A DNA stretch of 8,448 bases, from the NCBI GenBank assembly GCA_021778935.1, contig JAJYBQ010000096.1:1-8448 (forward strand), written 5' to 3'. Numbering within the stretch: the first letter of the stretch is position 1; each line of letters starts with the position of its first letter. This DNA comes from Pseudomonadota bacterium (GTDB lineage Bacteria > Pseudomonadota > Gammaproteobacteria > Burkholderiales > Burkholderiaceae). A model generated the notes under the pieces. The model saw only the letters and a program-made list of their open reading frames with translations, did not search any database and was not told where the DNA came from. This document shows, in pieces, positions 7,691-8,448 of this stretch. The translations under genes and the position numbers were made by a program.

Positions 7691-7786
7691 CTATTTCCGC
7701 TGTTGCAGGTGCGCGCAGCCGATGGTCAGAAGGCTCACCAGCGCAAAGAAGATCAGGATTGCGAATCCGTATGCAAAATCGGCCAT
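7691..7786 (-). CDS. Small single-helix membrane peptide upstream of kdpF (31 aa)
   Basis: ATG at 7786 opens a 31-codon frame ending TAG at 7693-7691, nine bases before kdpF on the same strand. The peptide begins MADFAYG, continues as one hydrophobic helix ([18 protein letters not shown]) and ends HLQQRK with basic residues, which suggests an inner-membrane peptide with a cytoplasmic C-terminus. From memory, short uncharacterised peptides with a FF-x-L...GC-x-x-L pattern often precede kdpF or kdpA in proteobacteria and actinobacteria, and this fits; I could not verify it by search. A weak GGA lies eight bases before the ATG. It is the first gene after the probable promoter region, so it should be cotranscribed with kdpFABC. 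A role in assembly or regulation of the pump is guesswork. Confidence 0.7.
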   Translation of the reverse strand: MADFAYGFAILIFFALVSLLTIGCAHLQQRK

Positions 7787-7866
7787 CGCATCATTCCGTA
7801 AGGGTCTCGACCAACAGAATGCTACGGCGCAACGAATATCGATTTTCTATAAACGCACCGGGTGCC

Positions 7867-7888
7867 GCATAAAATCGGCGTAAAAGCC
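7867..7888 (-). promoter_or_regulatory. Tandem 11-bp repeat, candidate KdpE operator
   Basis: Two imperfect direct repeats abut: GCATAAAATCG at 7867-7877 and GCGTAAAAGCC at 7878-7888, read on the plus strand; on the minus strand they give TTTTACGC then TTTTATGC. The 11-bp period, about one helical turn, is what OmpR/PhoB-type regulators such as KdpE need to bind as a head-to-tail dimer. The known E. coli KdpE site is likewise T-rich with TTTATA/TTTACA elements. It lies about 80 bp before the first start codon of the operon. Confidence 0.4.
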
Positions 7889-7902
7889 GCTACGGTGGCG
7901 GC
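7882..7902 (-). terminator. Weak intrinsic terminator after kdpE
   Basis: On the minus strand, five bases after the kdpE stop codon, GCCGC (7902-7898) pairs with GCGGC (7890-7886) around a 7-nt loop, followed at once by TTTT (7885-7882). The stem is short and the T-tract is only four bases, so read-through into the kdp structural genes is likely. It overlaps the candidate KdpE operator. Confidence 0.35.
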
Positions 7903-7907
7903 GCGCC

Positions 7908-8448
7908 CTACAGCGCAAACCGGTATCCGATTCCCGCTTCCGTCAGGAGATGCGCCGGCCGGGCGGGGTCGGCCTCGAGCTTCCGGCGCAGGTGGCCCAT
8001 GTAGATACGGACATAGTGGGCGTCCTCGACGCGGGATGGCCCCCACACGCTCTTGAGCAACTGCCGGTGGGTCAGCACGCAGTCGGGATGCGCGACGAGC
8101 ACCGACAGCAGGCGAAACTCGATCGGCGTGAGGCGCAGGAGTTCCCCCTTGCGCCAGACGAGCCGCTTCGCGGGATCGATCCGGATTTCGCCGAACTCGA
8201 CAACGGATTCGGGCCGCGGAACGCTGCGGAACCGGCGGCGCAACTGCGCGCGCACGCGGGCGAGCAACTCGCCGGCGCCGAACGGCTTGGTGAGGTAGTC
8301 GTCGGCGCCGGCGTCCAGCGCGGCGATCTTTTCGGCTTCCGCCGTGCGCGCCGAAAGTACGATGATCGGCACATCGGACCAGCTGCGCAGTTCGCGGATG
8401 ACCTCGGTGCCGTCGAGATCGGGAAGGCCGAGGTCGAGCACCACGAGA
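7908..8448 (-). CDS. kdpE: Response regulator KdpE (partial, N-terminus beyond window)
   Basis: The 179 visible residues are the C-terminal four fifths of an OmpR/PhoB-family response regulator. The phospho-acceptor Asp is in LVVLDLGLPDLDG, encoded at 8435-8433. PIIVLSAR, the ALDAGADDYLTKPFG segment with the conserved Lys, and GELLARVRAQLRRR complete the receiver domain. The winged-helix DNA-binding domain follows, with LTPIEFRLL, VLTHRQLLKSVWGP, HYVRIYMGHLRRKLEADP and HLLTEAGIGYRF. The RSWSDVPIIVLSAR and YVRIYMGHLR stretches are typical of KdpE rather than PhoB or OmpR, and its position before kdpFABC agrees. About 47 N-terminal residues are missing compared with E. coli KdpE (225 aa). It normally receives phosphate from the sensor kinase KdpD and activates kdpFABC at low K+; kdpD is not in this window and may lie just upstream. 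Confidence 0.95.
   Translation of the reverse strand, partial: LVVLDLGLPDLDGTEVIRELRSWSDVPIIVLSARTAEAEKIAALDAGADDYLTKPFGAGELLARVRAQLRRRFRSVPRPESVVEFGEIRIDPAKRLVWRKGELLRLTPIEFRLLSVLVAHPDCVLTHRQLLKSVWGPSRVEDAHYVRIYMGHLRRKLEADPARPAHLLTEAGIGYRFAL

Larger units (their letters stand above)
7787..7907 (-). promoter_or_regulatory. Probable kdp operon control region
   Basis: This 121-nt gap lies between the kdpE stop and the first small ORF of the kdp operon. Its centre (7831-7853) is AT-rich against a GC-rich background and reads GTTTATAGAAAATCGATATT on the minus strand, a reasonable place for a promoter, though no -35/-10 pair of good quality stands out; that is usual for activator-dependent promoters. 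A short perfect inverted repeat, GCACC G GGTGC, lies at 7855-7865. The tandem repeat at 7867-7888 is listed separately. Function is inferred from position before an operon classically activated by KdpE. Confidence 0.45.

Overview
The window is high-GC DNA, densely coded, with short intergenic gaps and mostly ATG/GTG starts. The protein families and the intergenic repeat type suggest a proteobacterium, most likely a betaproteobacterium or a related gammaproteobacterium. This rests on gene content and protein style only; there is no rRNA or other marker to settle it.

The left part (1-2884) makes sugar nucleotides. A truncated family 2 glycosyltransferase of the polyprenyl-phosphate type reads leftward off the edge. 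Divergent from it, 60 bp away, is a UDP-glucose 6-dehydrogenase, followed in a TGATG-coupled pair by a UDP-glucuronate 4-epimerase-like protein. Together the pair would turn UDP-glucose into UDP-glucuronate and then UDP-galacturonate for surface polysaccharide or LPS. A repetitive palindromic element lies at the junction of the two genes and is either translated as an N-terminal extension of the epimerase or forms its leader.

The right part (2984-8448) is a complete high-affinity potassium uptake operon on the minus strand. In order of transcription it reads: kdpE (5' end beyond the window), a 121-nt control region, a 31-codon membrane peptide, kdpF (29 aa), kdpA, kdpB and kdpC. KdpFABC is a P-type ATPase complex of the inner membrane. 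KdpA is the K+-selective channel-like subunit, KdpB the ATPase, KdpC the periplasmic-facing accessory subunit and KdpF a small lipid-like stabiliser. KdpE is the response regulator that normally turns the operon on under K+ limitation. In E. coli kdpDE follow kdpC; here kdpE lies upstream and nothing of kdpD lies after kdpC.

The two blocks converge on a 99-bp gap (2885-2983) that carries two stem-loops and most of a small hydrophobic ORF. I see no insertion sequence, CRISPR array, tRNA, rRNA or phage gene, and no clear sign of a wholly new system. The parts least likely to be annotated are the small ORFs, the candidate KdpE operator, the structured kdpA-kdpB gap and the repeat-extended epimerase start.
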